Shown piece by piece: positions 54,258 through 62,232 of a stretch of DNA of 64,000 nt. The notes under the pieces were generated by a model that saw nothing but the letters and a program-made list of their open reading frames with translations, was not told the origin of the DNA and did no database searches. A program made the position numbers and the translations under genes. The DNA comes from Frigoriglobus tundricola (lineage in GTDB: Bacteria; Planctomycetota; Planctomycetia; Gemmatales; Gemmataceae), in assembly GCF_013128195.2 (NCBI RefSeq), contig NZ_CP053452.2:2542001-2606000 (forward strand), given 5' to 3'. Position 1 is the stretch's first letter. The number at the start of each line of letters is the position of its first letter.

Positions 54258-55709
54258 ATGCCGACTCTCCTGGTTGTGGACGACGAACCGGCCATTCAGC
54301 ACGCGTTTCAGCGGGCGTTCCGCGGGGGCGAACTGGTGCTGCGGTCCGCGTCCAGCGCCGCGGAGGCCGTCGATGCGGTCGCGCGCGAGCGGCCGGACGT
54401 CGTGGTCCTCGACGTCCGCCTGTCCGACGCCACCGGGCTGGAGACGTACCACCGGCTCCGCGCGGTGGACGCCCGCGTGCCGGTAATTCTCGTGACCGGG
54501 CACGGCACCACCGAACTCGCCATCGAAGCGATGAAGGCCGGGGCTTACGAGTACCTGCTCAAGCCCCTGGAGCTAAACGAGTTGCGCGCCGTCGTGGACC
54601 GGGCGGTGCAGTCCAGCCGGCTGATGCGGGTGCCGGCCGCGATCCCGACCGACGGGCCGGAGGGCGGAACCGGCGACCCGCTGCTCGGGCGCTGCGCCGC
54701 GATGCAGGACGTGTACAAGGCCGTCGGCCGCGTGGCGGGGCAGAACGTCACCGTTCTGGTACTCGGCGAGTCCGGGACGGGAAAGGAGCTGGTCGCCCGC
54801 GCCCTCTACCAGCACTCGAGGCGGGCCGACAAGCCGTTCCTGGCCGTGAACTGCGCGGCCATCCCGGAGGCGCTACTGGAGAGCGAGCTGTTCGGCCACG
54901 AGAAGGGCGCGTTCACCGGCGCCGACCGCAAGCGCATCGGCAAGTTCGAGCAGTGCCACGGGGGCACCATCTTCCTCGACGAGGTCGGTGAGATGACGCC
55001 GCTCACCCAGGCGAAGGTGCTGCGGCTCATTCAGGACCAGCAGTTCGAGCGGGTCGGCGGGAGCGAGACGGTTCAGACGGACGTGCGGCTCATCGCCGCC
55101 ACCAACGCCGACCTCGAGAAAATGGCCGAGGACGGGCGGTTCCGGCTGGACCTGTACTTCCGGCTGAACGTGTTCACCATCAAGTTGCCGGCGCTGCGCG
55201 ACCGCGGCGACGACGTCGCGCTCCTGGTGGAGCACTTCGCCAAGCGGTTCGGGCGCGAACTCGGCAAGCCGGAAACCGAGGTGTCGCCGGAGGCGCTCGC
55301 GGCGCTGCGGGCGTACCCCTGGCCGGGGAACGTGCGCGAGTTGCAGAGCGTGTTGAAGCAGTCCATCCTCCAGACGAGCGGCTCGGTCCTCCTGCCGGAC
55401 TTCCTTCCGCCGCACGTCCGCAAGCCGGCCCCCGTGCCGGCGCCGAGCGGCGAGCCGACCGCCGCGTTCGACTGGGACACGTTCGTGTCGGGGCGGATCG
55501 CGGCCGGGACCGAGGGCCTGTACGCCGAAGGGTTGGAGCGCATGGAACGAGAGGTGCTCATCCGCGTGCTCAAGCACACGGCCGGCAACCAGCTCCAGGC
55601 GGCCCGGATCCTCGGAATCACCCGGGGGAGCCTGCGGAACAAGATCCGGACCCTGGGCATCAGTATTGCGCGGTCGGTCTGGGCGGATGACGACCAGGGT
55701 GAGTCGTAA
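54258..55709 (+). CDS. Sigma-54-dependent response regulator (NtrC family)
   Basis: A 483-residue regulator with three domains. The receiver is at 1-120 (LLVVDDEPAIQ, phospho-Asp in VVVLDVRLSD at about 53, Thr in ILVTGHG, Lys in LLKPLEL). The AAA+ domain is at about 145-380, with Walker A GESGTGKEL, the sigma-54 contact loop HEKGAFTGAD, Walker B GTIFLDEVGEM and WPGNVREL. The C-terminal Fis-type helix-turn-helix is NQLQAARILGITRGSLRNKI. The ATG at 54258 (MPTLLVVDDEPA) is the natural start; upstream frame extension is spurious. All catalytic elements are intact, so it should activate sigma-54 promoters on phosphorylation by the kinase encoded upstream. Confidence 0.95.
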   Translation: MPTLLVVDDEPAIQHAFQRAFRGGELVLRSASSAAEAVDAVARERPDVVVLDVRLSDATGLETYHRLRAVDARVPVILVTGHGTTELAIEAMKAGAYEYLLKPLELNELRAVVDRAVQSSRLMRVPAAIPTDGPEGGTGDPLLGRCAAMQDVYKAVGRVAGQNVTVLVLGESGTGKELVARALYQHSRRADKPFLAVNCAAIPEALLESELFGHEKGAFTGADRKRIGKFEQCHGGTIFLDEVGEMTPLTQAKVLRLIQDQQFERVGGSETVQTDVRLIAATNADLEKMAEDGRFRLDLYFRLNVFTIKLPALRDRGDDVALLVEHFAKRFGRELGKPETEVSPEALAALRAYPWPGNVRELQSVLKQSILQTSGSVLLPDFLPPHVRKPAPVPAPSGEPTAAFDWDTFVSGRIAAGTEGLYAEGLERMEREVLIRVLKHTAGNQLQAARILGITRGSLRNKIRTLGISIARSVWADDDQGES

Positions 55710-55925
55710 CGACCCACCCGGTGAGCGCTGTACGCACATCGCCCGGCCGCCACGCGCACAGCGCACCGTAAAAAAATCTGTTTCTGGTTTGGTTATTAGC
55801 CCACTCGCATAAGCATTTTGTCTCGATCGGCACCCGCACCTCGGCAAATTCTCTCGCGGCACGGGTGTTGCGTTTCGAGCCCACCACACCACCTCCGTTC
55901 CATCTCCACTCTCCCGAGGCCCACC

Positions 55926-57683
55926 GTGGCCGCCACACGTCCGCCCACGCCAAACGCCCCGCCCCCGCTCGCACCCGGTCTGCTTCCGAACCTCCGGTTC
56001 GACGCGCTGTCCGGGTTCCTGGTCTTCCTGATCGCCATGCCGCTGTGCCTGGGGATCGCCAAGGCCAGCCAGTACCCGCCCGTCGCGGGCATCTGGACGG
56101 CCGTGATCGGGGGCGTCCTCGCCACGCTCATTAGTAACTCGCAACTGACGATCAAGGGGCCGGCGGCCGGGCTGATCGTGGTGGTCGCGAGCGCGGTCAC
56201 GGAACTCGGGGAACACGCCCTGCCCGCCCTGCCGGAGGCCGAGGTGGCGAGCCTCCGCGCGCGGGGCAAGACCGACGACGACATCAAGACCGAGTTGACG
56301 GCCCGGCAGGCGGCGGCCGGGTACCCGCTGGCCCTGGGGGCCGCGCTAACGGCCGGCGTGCTCCAGATCCTGTTGGGCGTGTGCCGGGCCGGGACGATCG
56401 GTGAGCTCGTGCCGCTCACCCCGGTCCACGGCATGTTGGCCGCGATCGGGATCACGATCATGGTCAAGCAGTTGTTCCCGATGCTCGGCATGGACGGCGC
56501 CCTGGCGACCGGCACGCCAATGGAAATCATCAGCAACCTGCCCCAGGCGCTCGCGACGATCAACGGGACGATCGCCGCCCTCGGTGTAACGGCGCTGGCG
56601 CTCCTGATCGCCTTCCCCTACATCAAGGCGGCGGTCCCGGCCCTCAAGCCGGTTCCCGCACAGGTCATCGTCCTGGCGGTCGCCATCCCACTTGCGTTGG
56701 CCCTGGCCGTCAAGGGGCCGGGGCTGGTGTCGGTTCCGAACATCCTGTACAGCGAGAACCCGCAGGCCGCCCTGGGGAGCGCGATCACGTTTCCGAAGTT
56801 CGACGCCATCGCCACCGGCGTCGGCATCCAGGCGGTGATCATGTTCTGCCTGATCGCGAGCATCGAGTCGATGCTCAGCTCGCAGGCGATCGACATGCTC
56901 GACCCGTGGCGGCGGAAGACCGACCAGAACCGCGACCTCCTGGCCACCGGGGTCGGCAACACGGTGTGCGCCGCGGTCGGCGCGCTGCCCATGATTTCCG
57001 AAATCGTCCGGAGCAAGGCGAACATCGACAACGGCGCGCGGACGAAGTACGCCAACCTGTTCCACGGCCTGTTCCTGCTCGCGTTCGTGCTGCTGCTGCC
57101 GATGGTCATCAACAGCATCCCGATGGCCGCCCTGGGGGCGATGCTGGTGTTCGTCGGCTTCCGGCTCGCGTCCCCGAGGGAGTTCGTCCACACGTACAAG
57201 ATCGGCGCGGAGCAGTTCCTCGTGTTCGTGACCACGATCGTCGTCACCCTGAGTACCGACCTCCTGATCGGCGTCTGCTCCGGCATCGCTCTCAAAGTGG
57301 TCGTCCACCTGATCAACGGGGCGCCGCTGCGCAGTCTGTGGCGCCCGGACGTCGAGGTGGCGCACTCGGAGGGCGACACGGTCGCCGTGCTGAAGGTGCG
57401 GTCGGCGGCGATCTTCGCCAACTGGCTCGGGCTGAAAGGCGCGATCACGAAGCACATGAGCGGGCGCGACGGGGTGGTACTCGACCTGTCCGCGACCCGG
57501 CTCGTGGACCACAGCACGATGGAGAAGTTGCACCAACTCGAGCTCGAGCTCGCCGAGACCGGCAAGAAGCTGACCGTGACCGGCCTGGACCGCCACACGC
57601 CGATGTCCGCTCACCCGCTCGCGGCCCGCAGGGGCCACGGCGCGAAGGTGCCGCAGGGCGCCGACCCGGTGACGGCGGCGTGA
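55926..57683 (+). CDS. SulP family inorganic anion transporter with STAS domain
   Basis: A 585-residue SulP permease. About 11-12 hydrophobic segments span residues 20-460, including GFLVFLIAMPLCLGIAKASQ, SNSQLTIKGPAAGLIVVVAS and IASIESMLSSQAIDM, all typical of the family. The C-terminal STAS domain follows (VAVLKVRSAAIFANWLGLKG, then DGVVLDLSATRLVDHSTMEK). A soluble insert of about 40 residues between early helices (LPEAEVASLRARGKTDDDIK) is characteristic of the bicarbonate/planctomycete subgroup. The GTG at 55926 is preferred because GAGG lies 7 bases upstream; the frame from 55818 adds a non-conserved tail. The substrate (sulfate or bicarbonate) cannot be decided from sequence. No carbonic anhydrase gene is adjacent. 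Confidence 0.9.
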   Translation: MAATRPPTPNAPPPLAPGLLPNLRFDALSGFLVFLIAMPLCLGIAKASQYPPVAGIWTAVIGGVLATLISNSQLTIKGPAAGLIVVVASAVTELGEHALPALPEAEVASLRARGKTDDDIKTELTARQAAAGYPLALGAALTAGVLQILLGVCRAGTIGELVPLTPVHGMLAAIGITIMVKQLFPMLGMDGALATGTPMEIISNLPQALATINGTIAALGVTALALLIAFPYIKAAVPALKPVPAQVIVLAVAIPLALALAVKGPGLVSVPNILYSENPQAALGSAITFPKFDAIATGVGIQAVIMFCLIASIESMLSSQAIDMLDPWRRKTDQNRDLLATGVGNTVCAAVGALPMISEIVRSKANIDNGARTKYANLFHGLFLLAFVLLLPMVINSIPMAALGAMLVFVGFRLASPREFVHTYKIGAEQFLVFVTTIVVTLSTDLLIGVCSGIALKVVVHLINGAPLRSLWRPDVEVAHSEGDTVAVLKVRSAAIFANWLGLKGAITKHMSGRDGVVLDLSATRLVDHSTMEKLHQLELELAETGKKLTVTGLDRHTPMSAHPLAARRGHGAKVPQGADPVTAA

Positions 57684-57855
57684 GCCCGCGGACGCTCCCC
57701 GCACGCCCCCCGGCCGAACCAGGGGCCTGGCGCGTTCGAACCCGCCTGCGCGGGCCGCGGCGTGGTAATATGGGGCGGGCGACCGTGCCGAGCGCCGGCT
57801 CATTGTGGGTTGAGACGCGGCGCCGGCCGGACCCGTCACGAGCGCCGCGCCGAAA

Positions 57856-58593
57856 ATGACCCCGCAGGTCGGACACCTCTACGCCCGGCGCCGCAGCGGC
57901 AAGGCCGAAGTGATCCGCGTCACCGCGGTCGCGGACGGGTGGGCAGAGTTCCACTTTCTACACGGTCCGGCGCGGTCGATGCGCGCGGGCACCGGCCGGT
58001 GCAAGGAGCGGAACTTCGCCGCGGCCGGGTGGGCGCCGACGGACGCGTGCGCCGACTACTCTCACCTCGACGGCGCCACGCGGTTCGCCACGTTCCGCGT
58101 CCTCGATACGCAGGGCGAACCGATCCTGCGGTGCAGCGCGAAGCGCGCCGCGTTCTACTTGCGCAAGGGGTACGCCCGGGAGGTCGCCCCGAAGGTGTTG
58201 CGGTTCAACGACCCGCAAACGGAAGAGCGGCTCCGCTTGCTCTACCGGGGCGGGTTCACGGAGTTCTTCATGGAGGTGAAGAACGATCGGTGCGCCAGTT
58301 GTGGCGCAACGGCGGACCTGACGCGGCACCACGTGGTGCCGAAGCGGCACAAGAAGAACGTGCCGCAGCCGTGGCGGTCGTGCCTGTCGAACGTGCTGTT
58401 CGTGTGCGGCGCGTGCCACCGGCGGTACGAGGGGGCCCCGGAACCGGACGTGCCGGTCACCGCGGAGTGGCGGACGTACGTGCGGGCGTGGCGCGACCAC
58501 TTCTTCGCCGTGCTGAACCCGCGGTTCGTTCCGAAGGGGTGGGACGTCGTTTCGGTGCAAAATTTCGACGCGGTCGACGCCCCGGACGGGTGA
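57856..58593 (+). CDS. HNH endonuclease-domain protein
   Basis: A 245-residue protein whose C-terminal half is an HNH nuclease domain with zinc-binding Cys pairs: CASCGATADLTRHHVVPKRH at about residues 149-168, then the Asn in SNVLFVCGACHRRYEG at about 180-195. The N-terminal 140 residues (GHLYARRRSGKAEVIRVTAV, then a basic region) are not recognised. HNH domains cut DNA or RNA with one metal ion; partners include restriction and phage proteins, but nothing of that kind is nearby. The ATG at 57856 lacks a clear ribosome-binding site. It is convergent with the peroxiredoxin gene. The nuclease motif is intact; the biological role is open. Confidence 0.82.
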   Translation: MTPQVGHLYARRRSGKAEVIRVTAVADGWAEFHFLHGPARSMRAGTGRCKERNFAAAGWAPTDACADYSHLDGATRFATFRVLDTQGEPILRCSAKRAAFYLRKGYAREVAPKVLRFNDPQTEERLRLLYRGGFTEFFMEVKNDRCASCGATADLTRHHVVPKRHKKNVPQPWRSCLSNVLFVCGACHRRYEGAPEPDVPVTAEWRTYVRAWRDHFFAVLNPRFVPKGWDVVSVQNFDAVDAPDG

Positions 58594-58700
58594 CGCCGGC
58601 GGGCGAGCGGCGGCGGGCGAGCGGCGGCGTCACCCGCCGGTGGGTGGCACCTCGAAGCACCGGCGGGCGCCCGCCGCCGCTTGCCCGGCCGGGCGCGACC
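58594..58700. other. GC-palindromic spacer between convergent genes
   Basis: The 107 bases contain direct repeats of CGGGCGAGCGGCGG and several complementary stretches (for example ACCCGCCGG and CACCGGCGGG). Together they can fold into stable stems. They probably serve as a bidirectional end for the HNH and peroxiredoxin transcripts. There is no T run. Confidence 0.45.
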
Positions 58701-59258
58701 TCATTTCAGTGTCTTCACGAACTCCAGCACGTCCTTCGGGTGCTTGTTCGCGTCCACCTTGTCGTAGATCTTCGCGATCTTCCCGTCCTTATCGACCACG
58801 AACGTGACCCGCTGGGGCGTCTTGCCGCCCTTGGGGTTGAGGATACCGAGTTCCTTGATGAGCTTCAGATCGGTATCGGCCAGAAGCGGCATCGAAAGTT
58901 TCTCCTTGTCGATGAACTCCTGTTGCTTCGCGACGGGGTCGGCACTGGCCCCGAGGACGACGACGCCCTCGGGGAAGCTCTTCGAGATATCTGTGAATCC
59001 GCACGACTCCTTCGTGCAGCCCTTCGTTAGCGCGGCGGGGTAAAAGAAGACCACGACAACCTTGCCCTTGAAGTCGGCGATGGAGACCGTCTTCGCGTCC
59101 TTCTTCACCTTGTCGATCTGGGCGGCGGCCAGCGCCACGTTGGGGAACGCGTCGCCCTCCTTCACTTTCAACATGGTGTCGTCGGCGGCGACGGGCGCGC
59201 GGGACGAGACCAAGGTGCACGAGACCGCGAGGGCGGCAACGGCAGCGAAACGCAGCAT
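58701..59258 (-). CDS. Exported peroxiredoxin (BCP/PrxQ-like)
   Basis: A 185-residue thiol peroxidase. The ATG at 59258 gives a signal peptide (MLRFAAVAALAVSCTLVSSR). The mature part follows the AhpC/TSA family, PrxQ-type: FYPAALTKGCTKESCGFTDI contains the peroxidatic Cys and, five residues later, the resolving Cys. LGASADPVAKQQEFIDKEKL and GKTPQRVTFVVDKDGKIAKI are also typical. It reduces peroxides with a thioredoxin-like partner. The signal peptide places it outside the cytoplasm, unusual for this subfamily, whose members are mostly cytosolic. Together with sodA it points to oxidative defence, though the two genes are 7 kb apart. Confidence 0.92.
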   Translation of the reverse strand: MLRFAAVAALAVSCTLVSSRAPVAADDTMLKVKEGDAFPNVALAAAQIDKVKKDAKTVSIADFKGKVVVVFFYPAALTKGCTKESCGFTDISKSFPEGVVVLGASADPVAKQQEFIDKEKLSMPLLADTDLKLIKELGILNPKGGKTPQRVTFVVDKDGKIAKIYDKVDANKHPKDVLEFVKTLK

Positions 59259-59656
59259 GGCAGAAGCTCCGGGGCACGAGAAAAACACCGAGACGGCGCG
59301 GGGCGGGGCGACCCACAGTGCGGGCAGGCCGGCGCCGGCATTCTCGAAGCCGACGAGTCCAACGGCAAGTGAACAAGACGGGCGCTCGTTACAGTCGCCC
59401 GGGTGCGGGGACCGGGCCGGACACAGAAACCCGGTGGCGAACGAGCGAAGAGTATTGACGAAACACCGTTGACGACGTTGGGACCACGGGTTAAGAGTTA
59501 TGTGTTAAGGATTCTTTCGGTCCGGCCGTTCGCGGGGGTCGCGACGCCGGGCCGGAACCGGTGCCCGCGTCGGGATGGGCGAGCTGCCCTCGCTCCCTTC
59601 CGCACGCGGCGCGAGCCGGCTACCCGGAATCAAGGTATCCACAAGGAGTTACGGCA
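59259..59656. other. Divergent gap upstream of infC
   Basis: About 400 bases. TTGACG at 59456 and again near 59470 are possible -35 boxes, with weak TAAGAG or TTATGT downstream. A promoter for infC probably lies here, but I cannot fix it. An infC leader would be about 150 bases. No other gene or RNA is recognised. Confidence 0.35.
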
Positions 59657-60406
59657 ATCCCACCTTTCGACCGAAGCAACGCCCCCCGCGGCCCGACCGG
59701 CCCGCGCATGAACGAGGCGATCCGCATCACCCCGATCCGACTGATTGGCGCCGAGGGCGAACCACTCGGCATCGTCCCCACCGCGCAAGCCATGGAAATG
59801 GCCCGTGAGGCCGGTCTGGACCTCGTCGAGGTGGCCGATAAGGAGCGGCCGCCGGTGTGCAAGATCATGGACTACGGCAAGTTCAAATATGCCCAGTCCA
59901 AAAAGACGCACCAGAAGACGCACCAGCAGAAGCTCAAAGAGATCCGGGTCCGCCCCAAGACCGGCGACCACGACATCCAAACCAAGATCAACCAGGCCCG
60001 CCAGTTCCTCGAACACAACGACAAGGTCCAGGTCAACGTGCTGTTCCGCGGCCGCGAGATGCAGCACATCGAGGAAGGCCAGCGGGTGATGAACCAGGTG
60101 CTCGAAGCCCTGGTGAACGACTGCAAGCTCGAGATGCCGGCGAAGATGGAAGGCAAGCGGATGGTCGCGCTGCTCGCGCCCAAGCAGAGCGAAAAGGGCG
60201 GGTCGAACCAGTCCCAATCGAAGCCCAAGCCGAAGCCCGCACCCGCCCCCGCGGCACCCGGCGCACCACCCGGCGCCGCCGCTACTGCACCGGCGCCGAA
60301 GCCGCCCGCTCCGCAGCCCCAACCGGCTGCCGCACAGGCCCCGAAACCCGCCGCGGCACCGGCTCCGAAGCCGCCCGCTGCGGCTCCGAAACCGCCGGCA
60401 GGTTGA
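59657..60406 (+). CDS. infC: Translation initiation factor IF-3 with AUC start and Ala/Pro/Lys-rich tail
   Basis: A 249-residue IF-3. The family core spans about residues 25-175: RLIGAEGEPLGIVPTAQAME, then VCKIMDYGKFKYAQSKKTHQ, EIRVRPKTGDHDIQTKINQA and a C-domain with VLFRGREMQHIEEGQRVM. The start is taken as ATC at 59657. A strong AAGGAG lies 8 bases upstream, in frame, while the first ATG (59708) has no ribosome-binding site and would remove residues at the N-terminus. Rare start codons on infC permit autoregulation by IF-3 in other bacteria. The last 75 residues are an Ala/Pro/Lys-rich extension (PKPKPAPAPAAPG and similar), absent from most IF-3s. rpmI and rplT, the usual followers, are missing here; a repeat element follows instead. 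Confidence 0.93.
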   Translation: MPPFDRSNAPRGPTGPRMNEAIRITPIRLIGAEGEPLGIVPTAQAMEMAREAGLDLVEVADKERPPVCKIMDYGKFKYAQSKKTHQKTHQQKLKEIRVRPKTGDHDIQTKINQARQFLEHNDKVQVNVLFRGREMQHIEEGQRVMNQVLEALVNDCKLEMPAKMEGKRMVALLAPKQSEKGGSNQSQSKPKPKPAPAPAAPGAPPGAAATAPAPKPPAPQPQPAAAQAPKPAAAPAPKPPAAAPKPPAG

Positions 60407-60407
60407 A

Positions 60408-60609
60408 GAAGACCTACCCCCTCCCTTCAGGGAGGGAGGGTGTTTTGCCCTCCCCCTTTGCGGGAGAGGGCCAAGAACCCACCCCCGACCCCTCCCTGAA
60501 GGGAGGGGAGCAAGACCTCCGGAATTCTGTTACGTCCGAAAAATCGGGGGAGGCGTCGCGCGCGTTCACCCCTTCCCTTCAGGGAGGGGGCCGGAGGGGT
60601 AGGGTCTTC
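60408..60609. mobile_element. MITE-like dispersed element, about 200 bp
   Basis: Left end GAAGACCTACCCCCTCCC and right end GGGGTAGGGTCTTC are inverted copies. Internal palindromes CCCTCCCTTCAGGGAGGG, CCCTCCCTGAAGGGAGGGG and CCCTTCCCTTCAGGGAGGG occur. The middle is similar to 53876-54021, for example GACCTCCGGAA beside GGCCTTCGGAA. An extra block (CTCCCCCTTTGCGGGAGAGG) makes it longer. It fills the whole gap between the convergent infC and propeller genes, starting 2 bases after the infC stop. Confidence 0.7.
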
Positions 60610-60613
60610 CGCG

Positions 60614-62077
60614 TTACCCCTCGCCCGCCGCGGCCAGCACTTCGGGCCACGGCCACACCGCGACCGTCGAGCCGTGTTCCTTGTGGGCGGAGTTGTACGA
60701 CACTGCCACCGCCGCGCCGTCCGGCGCGAACTCTACTTGCCCGCTCCGCCACGCCAGGTCTTCCAGCACCGCGCGCACGAACCCCAGCGATTTCCCGCTC
60801 GCCAGGTCCCAGAACCCGACCCACCCGCCCTCGGACTCCGCCGTCACCGCGTGCCGGCCGTCCGGGCTGTACGCCAGCGTGGTTGCCCGGTGCCAGTCCG
60901 GGAGGCGCAGTTCCACGACCTTCCCCGCCGGCAGCGGAACGTGCCGCACGCACACCCGGCGCGGGTAGTACGATTCGCGGCGCAACAGGACGGCCGACCC
61001 GTCGCCCGAAACGGCCATCTCCGTTGGCGGCCCGTACCCGGCGGGCATCCCGTCGAACGCGTCGCGGCGGACCACCTCGGCCGCGAGCGAGTTCGGGTTC
61101 AGCGCCCGGACCTCGCCCTGGAACGTGAGCGCCAACAGGCGGCTGCCGTCCGACGTGAACTGAACCGCGCTGACCCCTTCCGGTGCGGGCCGTTCGATGT
61201 ACCTCGGGCGTGCGGTCGTGAGATCGGCGATGTAAGCGAACTGGTAGCTGATCACCGCCACCCGTGAGCCGTCGGGCGTGAGCGCGACCCGGCCCCACAT
61301 GCGCCGGCCGAACAGAACGGGCTCGACCTCGTCGCTGTCCGCCCGCCAGCGGAACGCGCTCCCCTCCTGCATCACCATCACGGTGCCGCTCGCGCTCGTG
61401 CCCAGCGCGGCCAGGTGGTTCACCGACCGCCGTTTGGCGGTGACCGGGGCGCCGTCGGTGCGGTTCACTTTCTGGAACCCGCCGGTCTGGTTCTGGCCGA
61501 TGAGGTGCCCGTCGGCGGTAAAACCGAACCGGGCCAGGGCCGGGAGCCAGCCCGCGAACTGGCCGAAGCCCCCCGAGGGGGCGCCGCCGTCGGCGCGGCG
61601 GTCGAAGCACGGGCCGCACGTGTCGCCCATCCAGCCGAGCGAGCCGGGCGCGCCGACGGCCCCGCACCGGCAGACGGCGAAGTAGCGTTCGCCGTCCGAC
61701 CCAGCGCGGACACCGAGCACGGCCTCGGGGTACACGTGCCACCACGGCGGCAGCGCGCGCAGCTCCACCTCGCCGCGGAGCCGGGCGTGGGGCTGGCGCG
61801 TGCGGCCGACCACGCGGACGTGTTTGCGCCCGGCCGGGTCGGTCCACCACCCGGCGATGACTTCCGGCACGGCCCGGCCGCCCTTGCACGACCGGCGCCG
61901 GCCCTCGGCCCCGCCCCGCAACACGTCCTGCGCGAAGCGGCCCCAGAACGCCGCGTCCCGCGTCATGCGGTTGGCCTGGTGCCGGTTGGCGCGGTTCGCG
62001 GCCTTCATGGCCGTGCCGAGCGCGCGCGCGAGTTCCTCCTCGGTCGGGTCGATCAGCCGCCCGTCGAACGCCGCCAT
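60614..62077 (-). CDS. WD40/beta-propeller protein with N-terminal Cys-motif domain (paralogue A)
   Basis: A 487-residue protein. The N-terminal 160 residues start with DPTEEELARALGTAMKAANR, go through HVRVVGRTRQPHARLRGEVE and PWWHVYPEAVLGV, and end in a Cys motif, CRCGAVGAPGSLGWMGDTCGPC (four Cys spaced like a small zinc site). From about residue 185 there are repeating blades with motifs such as VALTPDGSRVAVIS, VQFTSDGSRLLALT and LAYSPDGRHAVTAE, a WD40/YVTN-type propeller. The ATG at 62077 has GAGGGG at 6 bases. No signal peptide. The neighbour at 62233 has the same two-part design. I do not recognise the N-terminal domain; it looks lineage-specific. Confidence 0.8.
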   Translation of the reverse strand: MAAFDGRLIDPTEEELARALGTAMKAANRANRHQANRMTRDAAFWGRFAQDVLRGGAEGRRRSCKGGRAVPEVIAGWWTDPAGRKHVRVVGRTRQPHARLRGEVELRALPPWWHVYPEAVLGVRAGSDGERYFAVCRCGAVGAPGSLGWMGDTCGPCFDRRADGGAPSGGFGQFAGWLPALARFGFTADGHLIGQNQTGGFQKVNRTDGAPVTAKRRSVNHLAALGTSASGTVMVMQEGSAFRWRADSDEVEPVLFGRRMWGRVALTPDGSRVAVISYQFAYIADLTTARPRYIERPAPEGVSAVQFTSDGSRLLALTFQGEVRALNPNSLAAEVVRRDAFDGMPAGYGPPTEMAVSGDGSAVLLRRESYYPRRVCVRHVPLPAGKVVELRLPDWHRATTLAYSPDGRHAVTAESEGGWVGFWDLASGKSLGFVRAVLEDLAWRSGQVEFAPDGAAVAVSYNSAHKEHGSTVAVWPWPEVLAAAGEG

Positions 62078-62110
62078 GCCGGCCCCTCGGAATTTGTTCG
62101 GAGCGCTTCT

Positions 62111-62220
62111 GTTCGTAGTGACCCGCTTCAGCGGGTCTCGCCGCGTCGCGGCGCCCGGGAGCAAGTGGGGGCGGCGGGGACGCTCCGCGTCCCGACCCGC
62201 TGGAGCGGGTCACTACGAAC
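62111..62220. repeat. 110-bp inverted repeat element between two paralogous genes
   Basis: Arms of 27 bases (62111-62137, starting GTTCGTAGTGACCCGCTTCA, and 62194-62220) match in 26 positions. The middle contains smaller palindromes (GCCGCGTCGCGGC, GGGACGCTCCGCGTCCC). Fragments of the same element occur at 48754-48862. It has no coding capacity and fills most of the gap between the two propeller genes. Confidence 0.75.
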
Positions 62221-62232
62221 AAAGGCGCGCAC

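Noticed and set aside
60579..62222. Alternative 547-codon frame over propeller gene A
   Set aside because: It reads through the repeat element and lacks blade motifs. The 60614-62077 frame carries the repeated blade signatures and a good ribosome-binding site.
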